The notes under the pieces: model-generated
The model's input: the letters and a program-made list of their open reading frames with translations, nothing else
The model's database searches: none
Told to the model about the DNA's origin: nothing
Position numbers and translations under genes: made by a program
Shown here: positions 48,770 to 61,455 of the stretch, piece by piece
How positions within the stretch are numbered: the stretch's first letter is position 1
How the letters are laid out: every line of letters starts with the position of its first letter
From: Trematomus loennbergii
Taxonomy: Eukaryota; Chordata; Actinopteri; Perciformes; Nototheniidae
Assembly (NCBI GenBank): GCA_012861695.1
Contig: JAAOOA010000127.1
Location: forward strand, 29,178,186-29,242,185
Direction of reading: 5' to 3'
Length of the DNA stretch: 64,000 bases

Positions 48770-50590
48770 TTTTGAGTCTTCTGGCTGCACATCAGAAACT
48801 ATAATGCCTTTTTCCATCCAAAGTCCGGAGACAATGTTTTCGCCAACTGTGCCACAAACGACGTATTGCAAACTGTATGAGGGATCTACTTTAGTTTAAC
48901 CTTGAACGTGCAAACGCAGCATAATGAAGAGACTCAAAAGAGATGACGTTGTGAGGATTTGACAGAAGGATTATCATTATTTAGGCAACACAAACTCTGA
49001 AATACAAGCATACAGGACGCAGAGGATGATGGTGCAAGTCCTTCAACATTAAAACATGTCTACAACTCTCCTCCACCAATGTTCCCATTATATCACCTGC
49101 CGCCGCTATTTGTATATAGGGGAAACGCTGCGTTAAAACCTTAACAATACCCATCCTCAGTCTTGTCTGTTAACAGTAAATGGCTGATGAAAATAATCAT
49201 GTATTTTGTTTGATCAGATAAGATTAGATCTACTTTATTGATCCCAATTAGTGAAATGGATTGTTTATCAAACATGTCAAGTTAGGTCCTCAGTCCCTCA
49301 GTGGAGCTCATACAAATGATTTAACCTAGTCAACAACCAGAGAGGAAGATATCAATTAAAAAGACACGTAACAATGACCAACTAGAAGATAACTAGTTGG
49401 TTGTAGGTAAAGTAGTTTTATCCCCAAGGTAAATCTGTGTCTATCATACTGTTATTAAAGTGATTTCCAACTAGAGTACACAACTAGTCTCTGGGATGCC
49501 AATAGTCGTTCTGAGAAATAGAAAAAAACATTTACTAAATGAAGATACGAAAAAAGCACGTTGTTGGAAAGTGGGTGATAAACCGTCTTGACGGGGGAAT
49601 CCCACAGTTAAACAATCATCGTAGATAAAGGGAACTAGGAAATCAAAACGGTTGTATATGTGGTGTATATAAGGAAGAGGAAGTAGAAGTATGTAGTGAA
49701 AGTAATACTCAGTTGAATATTATCTTTTAAATTCCATTATATATAATGTGAGAGCGGAGAGCGGTTACTGCTCCAACTAAACATAACCAAGGTCAAACAC
49801 TCCATGGGTTTAATGACGCGGCCGCATGGAAACATCGCAGCAGATCTAATAATGTGTTCTCATCTATAGTCATCTGCATACTCATTTCACAGCATGTCAG
49901 AGGGGCTCATTTGATTATGGAAATGTGCTGTTGAGTTGACATACATTTACATTTTGACTTAGCAGCTCTAACCCAGCAAGAGACATGTCCACCTGCTTGA
50001 ATACGTCATTATTCATTTGAAGTGTGCTGCTACAATGGATGCCCTACAGCATTAAGGGACCAAGAAATTTGAAACTATTTGAAAGAAATTGAAAAAAAGG
50101 GGTGATAAAAGATCATTTCTATAAAAATAGGAATAATAAAAGGTTGGATAACATGTTTTATTTCTATAAACAAAGTAAGAATATGCACATTGTACAATAT
50201 ATAACATTTAAATGTGTAAAAATGTGTATTTCACAATATGTTATAATATTATGAAAAACACGAAGATTTTAGACTATTTATTTATTGATCCCAAACTGGG
50301 AAATGTATTTATTTATTTAAGATTATTATGTCTGTTAATTAGGATATCAAAACAAAGAAGGTTGATATTTGAGAGGATTAAAATACCAGTTTGCAGGGGG
50401 GGGGAAAGAATGATATAGACTAATCCAGAGGTATGTAGAAGGACTTAGTCAGACAACTTGGACAGCTGCAGTATTACATACATACACGCTGCACATTAAC
50501 ACCTATCATATGCAACAAGTGACACGGTGAGAATCAGCAGCACACATTAAACCTGTCACATAAACCTCCATTACCATACATGCTTTTGGT
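48770..50590. other. Upstream sequence with short retroelement tails
   Basis: 'ctactttattgatcccaatt' near 49232 and 'atttattgatcccaaactgg' near 50280 resemble LINE 3' tails. No exon supported. Confidence 0.4.
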
Positions 50591-50596
50591 TACGAT

Positions 50597-50850
50597 GCTC
50601 AGACCCAACTCGTACACACACTACGCTCCTCCACCAGAGCCTAAATACTCCCTGCCTTCTCTGCTCAGACCCAACTCGTACACACACTACGCTCCTCCAC
50701 CAGAGCCTAAATACTCTCCTGCCTTCTCTGCTCAGACCCAACTCGTACACACACTACGCTCCTCCACCAGAGCCTAAATACTCTCCTGCCTTCTCTGCTC
50801 AGACCCAACTCGTACACACACTACGCTCCTCCACCAGAGCCTAATACTCT
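50597..50850. repeat. 66-67-bp tandem repeat, about four copies
   Basis: The unit begins 'gctcagacccaactcgtaca' and includes 'ctccaccagagcctaaatac'. Starts are at 50597, 50663, 50730 and 50797. The copies differ by single-base indels (ctccctgcc/ctctcctgcc), so no protein frame is maintained. Confidence 0.93.
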
Positions 50851-51049
50851 CCTTGCCTTCTCTGGTTAGAGCCAGCTGGCTTTCTCAAAGAGCACATTCT
50901 TCCATCTGCTGCTCAGCACAGTCACAAGAGGCTCACCGCTGCTGAGAGAGAGCGTAATGCCAACTGCACCACTGAGCCACAGTGAGTCCAGCGGAGGTAA
51001 ACATGAGGTCCACCAGGCCAACAAGCAGTGGGTAACTTGGGATCTTAGC

Positions 51050-51714
51050 ATTTACTCAAGTACTGTACTTAAGTACAATTGTGAAGGACTTAACATAAGT
51101 ACATCACTTTATTTTCTGCTACTCTGTACTATACCCAACTACAGTTCAGAGGTAAATGGTGTACTTTTACTCCACTACATGTATTTAATACCTTAGTTAC
51201 TTTACAGATCTGGATTAATAATGTGAAATATAATCAAGTGTCAGACTTAGTTCCAGCTGGAGTAAATTCACAAGCTACCCTGCAGTATACAAAGTCATTC
51301 AAACTAGCTGCACCTTTACCAGCTTGATAACACTTTAATGATCAATCATTATAAAACATATCATATATATTATTCTGAAATGGACCAATCTGCACAATGA
51401 CTACTTTACTGTCGCTACTTTCACTATATGTTGATGATAATACTTTCTACTTTTACATTTTGAATGCAGGACTTTTACTGTAACAGAGTATTCCTACACT
51501 CTGTACTTCTACTTTTACTTAAGTACAAGATCTGAGTACTTCTACTTTACTCAAGTACAACATCTGACTACTTCTACTTTTACTCAAGTACAAGATCTGA
51601 CTACTTCTACTTTTACTCAAGAACAAGATCTGAGTACTTCTGCTTTTACTCAAGTACAAGATCTGAGTACTTCTGCTTTACTCAAGTACAAGATCTGAGT
51701 ACTTCTTTCACCTC
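51050..51714 (-). mobile_element. 'agaggtgggagaagtactca' repeat, reverse copy
   Basis: Ends 'gagtacttctttcacctct' at 51714, the inverse of the start at 47283. Its terminal 200 bases are a tandem array of about 32-bp 'actcaagtacaagatctgag' units. Confidence 0.75.
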
Positions 51715-52503
51715 TGGATCTGAGTCATATGTCTTGTTTAAAGTCTGCTTTACATGCGGATGGCTTTCCCCCTGCAGGACAGACAGCATGAAGCAGCAAC
51801 ACCACCGGCTGACAGTGTAAACTCTGCAGTGCCAGATAAGAGATATTGACTCATGATGGAGACCATTAAACAACAATACACGCTGCTCTCTTCAGCTATG
51901 GTGTATTGCCAGGAAAATGATTGATGCCCCATTATGTAGTTAGAACTAGTCAATTAGCATGTTGTTCATGTTTGCAAAGACTATGACACCACTGTTACAT
52001 TGTACAGCACTTATGTGCAATTATTCTGCATATATTATTATTACTACTGGCTGCTACTCATAGTTAATCCATCCATTACTGCAACAGGAACCTAAGTAAC
52101 TATGTGCAATAATAAAATAATAATAATAATAATACTGTTATAAACCACATCTACAATGCTACATGTTTTATTTATTTGATAAATACTGCTGCTACTTACC
52201 ATCTACCTGAATGTGTAATTCTGGAAATTGTAACAAATATAAATACTATGTGCATGCCTATTTTCTTCGTCTCTATCTATACTTTGCTGTAACAACGTAA
52301 ATGCCCCCTTTGTAGGACGAATAAAGGAATATGAATCTGACTTCTGATTCTGTTTTCCATGCATGGGATTCCCATTTAAACTTAGCTACGTGTTAGCCTC
52401 TGCCAGCTAACTGCTAACAAGAGCTGGTTTGTAAAACTAACTTTTTTTATATAAACGTGGACACACTGTGACTCGTTAACACTACACGTGTGTGTGAGCT
52501 TAC
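51715..52503. other. Upstream sequence with a retroelement 3' tail
   Basis: At about 52000-52345 the words 'ttgctgtaacaacgtaaatg' and 'ggacgaataaaggaatatga' resemble the AT-rich 3' tail of a fish LINE on the plus strand. The rest shows nothing. Confidence 0.45.
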
Positions 52504-52620
52504 CTCGATGTGTGGGAAGTGTGTTAAATCCTTCTTGGTAGCGGGCATTTCTTCCAGCAGCAGCCCAACATGTGTGTATTTGCAGCAGCAGCAGCAGCAG
52601 CAGACTGAGTGCTGTAGACG
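52504..52620 (-). other. Orphan first-exon candidate, minus strand
   Basis: The minus strand has a consensus donor GAG|GTAAGC (exon end at 52504). Upstream of it an ATG at 52548-52546 opens a frame of 15 codons, MPATKKDLTHFPHIE, ending exactly in phase 0 at the donor. A (CAG/CTG) run of about seven units (52582-52605) would lie in its 5' UTR. I do not recognise the peptide. It lies between capza2 and st7, on their strand, but its phase does not fit st7 exon 2: a direct join creates an immediate TAA. It could be a non-coding first exon of a longer transcript, a short unannotated gene, or a chance donor. No partner exon was found. Confidence 0.35.
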
Positions 52621-52930
52621 TGTCTGGCTAGCGTTAGCTCACAGCTAGCCACCGGCTCGCTAACCTGGACAGTTACCTCCCCTCGCCTCTAGATATCGCT
52701 GTCACTGATTTACCTGTATCGTCTTAACGCAAATGTAACCTGGAGCAACTCAGAACTATCATATCATTTACAATCATATGTTTGAGCTTTATAATAAATG
52801 GGAAAAGGCATACATAAACCGTTAATGCTACTGCACAATGAGAGGAGCGTTAGCAGCAGGTGGTCAACTGCCGAATGTGTAATGGTCCAAACTTCGTCCT
52901 TCTGCGCATGCGTTATTCTTCTGCACACCA
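52621..52930 (-). promoter_or_regulatory. Candidate promoter with an NRF1-type palindrome
   Basis: TGCGCATGCG at 52903-52912 is an NRF1 core palindrome. The stretch down to 52620 is locally CpG-bearing ('accggctcgctaac', 'cctcgcctctagatatcgc') compared with the AT-rich flanks. It sits upstream of the orphan exon on the minus strand. Confidence 0.35.
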
Positions 52931-53352
52931 GGCAAATATCAAAAACATTTTAATTATATATGTATTTATGTCTACAGGACTATGCTTCTAAAATGTATTT
53001 CCTAAATGTAGCGTTACATGTAGCTTAAAATATTTCCCTCAAATGTCCCTAAAAGAGGTGAGTCACCCATGGAAACACAGATTTAATATAAACCTCAAAA
53101 CAGGATCCCTTTGTTGTACCATGATGAACAACAATGAAGAGTTTCAAACTGGAAAATTAATGGAAGCAAATGTGAAGTCACTCTTTTTTTAACAAGAACA
53201 AGAGTCGCTTATTATTACTGTACAATTGAAGTTAAACTTAGTTCTGTCTGGTTCTTTCTCTGCCATAATCATCACATTTCTCCTCAATAAAAAATAGTGT
53301 CAATTTTCATACTAACTTGAATATACATACATTTGTGTTCAAAGTGGTGAGT
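52931..53352. other. Intergenic sequence, nothing recognised
   Basis: AT-rich with no repeat ends or exon. Confidence 0.4.
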
Positions 53353-53356
53353 TTAA

Positions 53357-54274
53357 AGGTCTCATGTCATGGCCATTTCTACTGATCATAATTCCATTGT
53401 TGAGGTCTACTAGAATAGATTTACATTGTTCAATGTTCCAAACTCACATTGGTTTCTCATACAGCATCTCTGTATAGTATGTGTATTCACTCTCTGTCCT
53501 ACACGGCTTGTTGGAGCTCCTGCCCCCCCCTCCTTATGAGCCCACTGTACTCTGATTGGTCAGCTCGCCCACTCTGTTCTGATGAGTCCACCACCGTTAC
53601 AGCGGAACATCAGTGATTATGTGTTACAATGGCGTTTGTTAGCAACCAGAAAATAACACCAGTAATGACAAACAGATGAGAATGCTGCGTGGGGTCTGGG
53701 TGCCGTGTTGGCGGGACGTTGCGCGGCTCGCTGCCGCGAGGAGCGGACAGTGTGAGCTGGGTTCATTTCCTGCTTGCTGCGTAGAGTCTGCGAGACAGCG
53801 AGACATCGCGAAAGGACGCGGGACGGGGGGGGGTGCTGAGGGGGCTGCAGCACCCCCATCTGCGAGGCTCCACTAGCACCCGCACCCCCCGCCCCGCACC
53901 CCCAAACGCGGCGCACCTACAGTGTAAGCGTGCCACAGTTTCGCCGCTGCGAGGCTCCACTAGCATCTCCCCCCCCAAACGCGTCACAGTTTCGCCGCTG
54001 AGAGAGTGTGTGTGTGTGAGGAGCTCCACGGATTGGTCCATTTGGACCAATGGGTCCACTTGGGTATGGGCACGTCACTGTACCCAGGAAGAAAATTTGA
54101 GATCTCCAACGAGGTGTTTTGGGGCAGCATAGACAGGTCTTTTCTGTGTTAGAGTTTTACTCGCTACAGGGTGTACTTTGAGGGTTTGTGACTCTGCAGA
54201 CCGTTTACATGCATAAAAACCTTCATAACACACAAGGGGACGGGTAATAACTGGAAAAGCATGACATGGGACCT
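53357..54274 (+). mobile_element. Complete 918-bp TTAA-site TIR element
   Basis: Ends 'aggtctcatgtcatggcc' and 'gcatgacatgggacct' are inverted, flanked by TTAA (53353-53356 and 54275-54278). The interior is GC-rich with short repeated words ('cgaggctccactagca' near 53864 and 53951). Truncated relatives lie at 1-244 and 34263-34672. It has no transposase. Frames of about 100 residues inside are artefacts of the GC-rich middle. Confidence 0.88.
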
Positions 54275-54278
54275 TTAA

Positions 54279-54958
54279 GATGTTCATATCTTGAAGAAAA
54301 GGCATCAACACCATCCTTTATCTGCAGTGTTCTCATCGTCATTTGACCCCATACAATTAATCAGTTAATAAAATACATGAAACCACACAGAGGAAGTCTT
54401 TGTTTCATACAACATCTCATCCAGTTATTTTTAAACTGTTCTTCTTGCTAATTATGAACAGTCCTGATACGTGGAATTGCAAATTAGTAAATCATAAGTC
54501 ATTATATTCGGAAACTGTACTTGTGTGAATATTTAAAAATTATATATATTTTCACCTATTTAACTTAAATAGGGTTATAGAGTGCACTAAAGACACATCT
54601 GTGCAGTCACATCTTAATAGAACGTACCTGTTCATGCCGCTTTTAGGACAAAGTGCAGTGAAATAACCCTAAATGAAATGAATTTCCTAATATTACACTT
54701 GAGCTTATTACTTTTTATCAAAGATAAATAAAGGGTACGAGAAAATCATGAGAGAGTCAGCAGATAGAAAATGTGTCATTTAATGCAACATAATTGTGAC
54801 TGAATTACAATTAATCTCATGGAAATAATCACCAAACTGACAGACAGGATGTTTCATACAGGTATATATTACAATGTGCCTTGTTATATAATACAGTCAG
54901 GTTCTGTTTTCTTTTTTAATAAAAATAAGCACTGGAGGAGAATGTGATACGTTCTGAT
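54279..54958. other. Sequence 3' of capza2, nothing recognised
   Basis: AT-rich sequence between the TTAA element and the presumed capza2 3' end. Confidence 0.4.
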
Positions 54959-54964
54959 TTTATT
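54959..54964 (-). terminator. capza2: Candidate capza2 polyadenylation signal
   Basis: The plus strand tttatt is AATAAA on the minus strand, about 655 bases beyond the stop codon. It is the first well-placed AATAAA I see in the AT-rich 3' region. Other hexamers further on cannot be excluded. Confidence 0.35.
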
Positions 54965-55619
54965 GTAAATTGGACATTATGCACATTACTTAGCGACTGG
55001 TGTTAATTAAGCTTGTTAAGTGGTCACTGAACTCTGACCAAAAAAAAAGAGGCAAATTTGAGCCAGGAGCGCTTCAATCTGGATTATAGGGCAAACTGTG
55101 AGGGGGAAGTACCACAATTAAGGGAGAAAACATTGATTTTGTGACTGCTTGTGCCAAAGATACCATTCAATAACACACTTTTTTTGTTTATCGACATTAA
55201 CCATGAAGTGAAGGGAGTCTTTGTTTACAGCCAAATATCTCATTTCCTTTGTAAAATTCAAACAAATGTCTCGTTTTCTCCGCAGGTCAAAAAAAAAAAA
55301 AAAAAGGTCTCACTGACACAATAAATATTGCACACGTGATATTTTATAAGGATCTTTTTTGCATACAAGTGCCCCCTTTTTCCTATGTCTTGTGATATTT
55401 CCTTCATTATACAGATGTGTCTGTATAAAAACAATAACATCCAATGTGTAACGTTGTGTCGGGCTGCAACACCCAGAAACCTCTCTTTGTCCCAGTTTCT
55501 CTAATTTTCTGTACAAAGACGATACATCTATCCAGTCATGCAACGTTGTTTGAGGTGGAGGTGGAGGTGGAGGTAGGGGGGCGAGGGGAGGGGGCTGTTA
55601 TGTTCTCTGCGGGGTGTTT

Positions 55620-57449
<1,830 letters not shown>

Positions 57450-57512
57450 CTGGTAATCGTTCTCTGCAGCCTCCATGATCTTCACAAACTCCTTCGCAGT
57501 TGACGCCTCATT
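57450..57512 (-). CDS. capza2: CAPZA2 exon NEASTAKEFVKIMEAAENDYQ, with a damaged donor
   Basis: Acceptor CTCAG then 21 codons, matching the conserved NEx(Q/S)TAKEF segment before the C-terminal tail. The reading frame demands that the exon end after TAC CAG, but the next bases are TATGA, not GTATGA. One G is missing from what should be CAG|GTATGA. Using the visible GT inside CAGTATGA would remove one base from the exon and shift the frame of the last exon. Either the base was lost in assembly or the splice site is mutated. Confidence 0.92.
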
Positions 57513-57840
57513 CTGAGAGAGGAAAAGACACACGTGATTAATTACAGGTGAAAAGACTGGTGTTTTTATGCATTTGTTAAAACCTTAGGGAATACACAAC
57601 TAACGCCTTCACACTGCAAATAATTAGGAAAAGTTACATCCCTGGCGATTTTTAGCCAAACATAGCAGCAATTTAGACGTTAAAATCACCTTTAATAGAG
57701 AAAACTGACAGAGAGAATAATAGGTTTAATGTATGAGATGTTAACAGTCACATATCATGTGATTTGAATTGCTTGAATGTAATTGGCTGATTGTATTTGA
57801 GATCATATTGTTCATTTTCCTCAATTGTGTTTCCACTCAC

Positions 57841-57912
57841 AGAAATGGGCATGGACTCCTGGACCTCCTTGTGGCTCACCAGCTGGACGTTGCCGTCTTC
57901 ATAGTAATGAAC
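57841..57912 (-). CDS. capza2: CAPZA2 exon [20 protein letters not shown]
   Basis: Acceptor TTCCAG and donor GTGAGTG enclose exactly 24 codons. [15 protein letters not shown] is near-invariant in vertebrate alpha subunits. The end, ESMPIS, departs from the usual DSLTVS/ESINVS-like wording. Intact phase 0 at both ends. Confidence 0.95.
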
Positions 57913-58249
57913 CTGGAACAATGACAGGTTTAGTCTCTCTTATTGTGTTCATAAAGTCCTGTAACTCAGAACAATAAAACGAAGTGGGAGAAATACGAGC
58001 TGTGTGGGTGACACAAAGATATCTCAATGGATCTATAAAAACACTCCTAAACATGACAAACACACTCTGGTGAAAGGAAGTGAAGAAGTGTGACAGAAAT
58101 GATCCAAAAGGACGAAACAGAACAAGCTTTTTTGTCTAGTTGTGTTCTGACTAGATGAAAAACACCAACTCAACGTTATACTGAATTTGTGAACGAATGA
58201 CACACACCAAAAGAAGCCTCTTCACTGAGTGTATGCTTTAAAAAAGTAC

Positions 58250-58327
58250 CTGGATTTCATGATGCCTGCCACTTGGGTGGAGGAGGGGGAGACGGTGAAC
58301 TTCCATTCTGACCTCCAGCGTCCATTC
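58250..58327 (-). CDS. capza2: CAPZA2 exon [20 protein letters not shown], one base short
   Basis: Acceptor CACAG and donor CCAG|GTACTT. The exon begins in phase 2 and should have 79 bases to end in phase 0 (…GIMKIQ). It has 78: the minus strand reads ATGAAATCCAG where ATGAAAATCCAG is expected from the family (MKIQ). As written, the frame becomes K-S and shifts through the next exon. The lesion sits in a run of A, a typical place for an assembly error. Confidence 0.93.
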
Positions 58328-58876
58328 CTGTGCAGAGAGGAAGAAGAAAGGCACACTTAAATCAATCATTAGATCTTTTAAATAGCCGAAACTGTGGAAA
58401 AATGACCAGTTGATCAAAAGCATTATTAGCTAGTTGGTGCTAAAGACAGCTCAAGGTCAGCTTTTTAATACATATGTTCTATGTAGGGACAAGTGTTACT
58501 TAAAATACTGTATATTACCTGTATAAATCATCCATAGAACACAAGACAATGAAGTGATTTATAACTTTTGTACTCGTCATCAATCAAGATTTATGACACA
58601 TCAGATGAGGTCAATAATCAAGCATCTTTCTAACCTCGAAAACAAGACGATTCAAATTGAACATTTTCCAAACGTTGAAGACTTTGTACTAATTTTGGCT
58701 CATATTTTCCAAAAGGCAGAATGATTATGAATGCAGACTTCTTAAGTTCTTCTGATGTAAACGCAATCGTTCACACATTAAGATAACTAAGAGATTATCC
58801 CTGTCCTAAACACATGCTAATACATTAGCATCACTTGACTATTAAAAGCCTGCTTGCAGCTAGCATCATCTGATAT

Positions 58877-59301
58877 TAGGGATGCACCGATCGATCGGCC
58901 ACCGATCGATATTCACTCTCTGCCGATCGATCGGTGCTCTCTATAAATGCGATCAGGAGAGCCGATCACATGACGTAAAATACATGACACTTTTCTCTGT
59001 GCGCGGCAAAACAAGCTCGCCAGTCTGGCAGTATTTTAAGGTGTCCGAAAATGACAATAAAATAGCGGTATGCAACGTGTGTGAAGCAGAAATCCTGCAG
59101 CTCCACCCGCTGTGACGGACCGGTGAGCGGAGCAGAAACACAGATTAAGAGTTAGACCTAACACACTTAGCTATTTTATCCACCTCTGGAACAAGCTAAA
59201 CTAGTTATACATATATTTATTCTTCACTGTCGGGTCACCATTACTGGATCAGTGAGCTGCAGGAGATACTGACAGGCTGTCAGGAGAGAGAGAGAGAGAG
59301 G

Positions 59302-59336
<35 letters not shown>

Positions 59337-59351
59337 AGGGAGAGGGAGAGG

Positions 59352-59386
<35 letters not shown>

Positions 59387-59650
59387 AGGGAGAGAGGAAA
59401 AGAGAGCGCTTCCGCTCATTTCTCCCGTGTTTATTATCCAAAGTTAATGTAAACTTGAATAATGTACTTAATTTGAATGTAATAATTATGTTGGTTGTTG
59501 TTTGTGGAAGCGCCAGAGAATGAGCCCCATTAACTGAGTTTTAAACATCACTTTAAAATGGAAGATCCCCATAGGCCCCGCCCACTCGATCGATATCGGC
59601 CGATACTGATTCCGGCGATCGGCCCCAAAATTGGCGATCGGAGCATCCTA
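58877..59650 (+). mobile_element. Non-autonomous hAT element in a capza2 intron
   Basis: Ends 'tagggatgcaccgatcgatc' and 'ttggcgatcggagcatccta', with a perfect 8-bp duplication tctgatat (58869-58876 and 59651-59658). It carries a BED-finger remnant (58987-59115) and a (GA/GGGA)n array (59285-59400). A truncated inverted relative is at 42562-42850. Confidence 0.93.
58987..59115 (+). pseudogene. BED zinc-finger remnant of a hAT transposase
   Basis: Reads SPVWQYFKVSENDNKIAVCN then a second Cys and ends at a stop soon after (QLHPL*). The W, aromatic pair and CNVC knuckle are the first half of a BED finger. The His half and the whole catalytic region are deleted. Confidence 0.75.
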
Positions 59651-60275
59651 TCTGATATAAAATTAAATGTATTTATTAATTAATCCTGTGCTGAACTTTA
59701 CAATATTGAGTGTCGAGTGCTCTTTTTTTAAGCCATAAAGGTGTTAATTGTTGATTTTATGACACTAAAACGAATTCACATCCAATTGTTGAATCAAAGT
59801 CAGCTGTTAATTCTTGTTTTTTATGTGCACGTTACAGATCTTAAATCAAAATGTAACAATGGTGTCAATCTCCGTTTCATTTCTTCATCTGATCCTAAAT
59901 CTGCCCCCCAGTTCCTCATTACAGAAACAAGGCGGTACATACAGGAGCTGTGGGATCATCACAGTAAACTACCCATAAGCCCCGTAAAGTCCAGCAGCAA
60001 AGAGGATTGGTGCAGCTCTTATCCAATCAGATTAACCCGATCAGAATCAGCTCAGCGGCGCTCAGAGGCCCAACAGTCACACGCTCAGGAGGTAAGTGGC
60101 AATTAAATCAAAGCCTTTAAGATAACTAGTATCAAAATACATGTAGGGCTTTTTGAGCTTATTAGCATTTTAACGCATTATATGTAATAAAAACTCAAAT
60201 ACAATAAGAGAATTAAACTAATAATCAACATTTTAAAATGACAGTTCATATTCAGTTACAGTCCAGTAAACATAC

Positions 60276-60355
60276 CAGAAGTTTTTTGGTTGAAACTGAT
60301 GGCACTCGATGCACACGATGATGGTTTGATGTCCGTCGATGGTTTTCCCGTAAAT
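60276..60355 (-). CDS. capza2: CAPZA2 exon [20 protein letters not shown]
   Basis: Acceptor TTCAG and donor CTG|GTATGT enclose 80 bases: 26 codons plus two bases of a Trp codon finished in the next exon. The family usually reads V/IYGKxIDGQQTIIACIESHQF; here GHQ, IIVC and IECHQ are unusual replacements in a very conserved stretch. Confidence 0.95.
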
Positions 60356-60682
60356 CTGAAGGAGGAAGAAAAATACTTATTGTCTGATTTTAAATGCAAA
60401 AGGTTATTCTTTCTAAATGAAACAGTGGTTTTTGTTTACAGCTACGAAATCAAGCTCATGCTAGCGTGCAACTGAGGGACTGTAGTATCTTCTACGTGTT
60501 GTATATTCACTGTGGAGCCTAGAAGAACAAGGGGCCTGGCATTAAAAGCATCTTGCTAAACATCCTGCTGTCTTTACGGAGGAATTGGATCAAAATGGGA
60601 ATTCTTTTGGCCGTGATTCTTGAATAAATCCAGATTTTCATGGTTAACTAATTCTGTGAATGTATCTTTTGCCTCTACGTAC

Positions 60683-60886
60683 GGTGCAGACTCCGTTGGG
60701 GTAGTGCTCCTTGACGTAGGCCCTGACGGCAGAGTCCACGGCGCCCCTCCAGCCCTCCAGGGACCCGTCCACGTCCTGGGGCCGCGGGTCGCTCGCCTCC
60801 TTCCTCAGGTGGTCGAACTTGAAGGACATCTTGCTCTTGGGGTCCAGGACCCGGCCGTTCCCCAGGTCTCCTGCTGTGATTAAGAC
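60683..60886 (-). CDS. capza2: CAPZA2 exon with [15 protein letters not shown]
   Basis: Acceptor CCCAG and donor ACC|GTACGT enclose exactly 68 codons, phase 0 at both ends. It starts [11 protein letters not shown], continues [18 protein letters not shown] and ends [13 protein letters not shown]. The family reads VLITEHGDLGN at the start; here one residue is missing (TAG for TEHG), a 3-base in-frame shortening. The ending EHYPNGVCT is the CAPZA2 form. Confidence 0.96.
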
Positions 60887-60966
60887 CTGGGAGGAGGGAG
60901 GAGATGAGGAGGACAATAAGCAGAGCGAGTGTGGAGTGGCTGTTTGTCCTGAAACTAAAAACGAAT

Positions 60967-61158
60967 TACATTACATGTTAGACACTTTTATCCAAAGCGA
61001 CTTACATACTCAATACTGTGGACAATCCCCACAGGAGCAATTTGGGGTGAAGTGTCTTGCCCAGGGACACAACGACATGCTGACTGCAGTGGGGTTTGAA
61101 CCTGTGCTCCCCTGATCCGAACACCAACGCACAACCCACTGCGCCACACACCGCCGCA
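60967..61158 (-). mobile_element. tRNA-derived SINE, uninterrupted
   Basis: Reverse complement of the SINE at 37149-37823. It contains 'gtttgaacctgtgctcccct' (B-box side) and 'ggggtgaagtgtcttgccca', and reads straight through 'tactgtggacaatccccaca', where the 37-kb copy has its insertion. It lies in a capza2 intron. Confidence 0.85.
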
Positions 61159-61455
61159 AATGAAACTAAAATAAAATCCAACCGCCAAAATAGCACCAGA
61201 AAGCGCTTGTGAAGTTTTTTTCCCCCATAGGTTTCAACAATCTAAATTGTGCCAGTTTGTATGCTTTATAAGAGTTTCTTTTATTTGCATATTGACTTGT
61301 TAATGTGCCATTTCAGTTATGTTTTACGACAGCTTTATTCGTCTGCCTGTATTGTTTTTGGGGAGTATTGTTCATGCTGCCCTCTTGGCCAAGTCGCTCT
61401 TGAAAAAGAGATTTTCATCTCAATGAGACTTTTTACCTGGTTAAATTAAGGATAT
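61159..61455. other. capza2 intron, nothing recognised
   Basis: No exon or terminal repeat supported. Confidence 0.4.

Noticed and set aside
50580..50850. A repeat-containing protein with PNSYTHYAPPPEPKYS units
   Set aside because: Unit lengths of 66 and 67 bases break the frame between copies, and there is no splice or promoter context.
59741..60106. A 121-residue plus-strand frame inside a capza2 intron
   Set aside because: No recognisable domain, antisense to a known gene, and no repeat or splice evidence for it.
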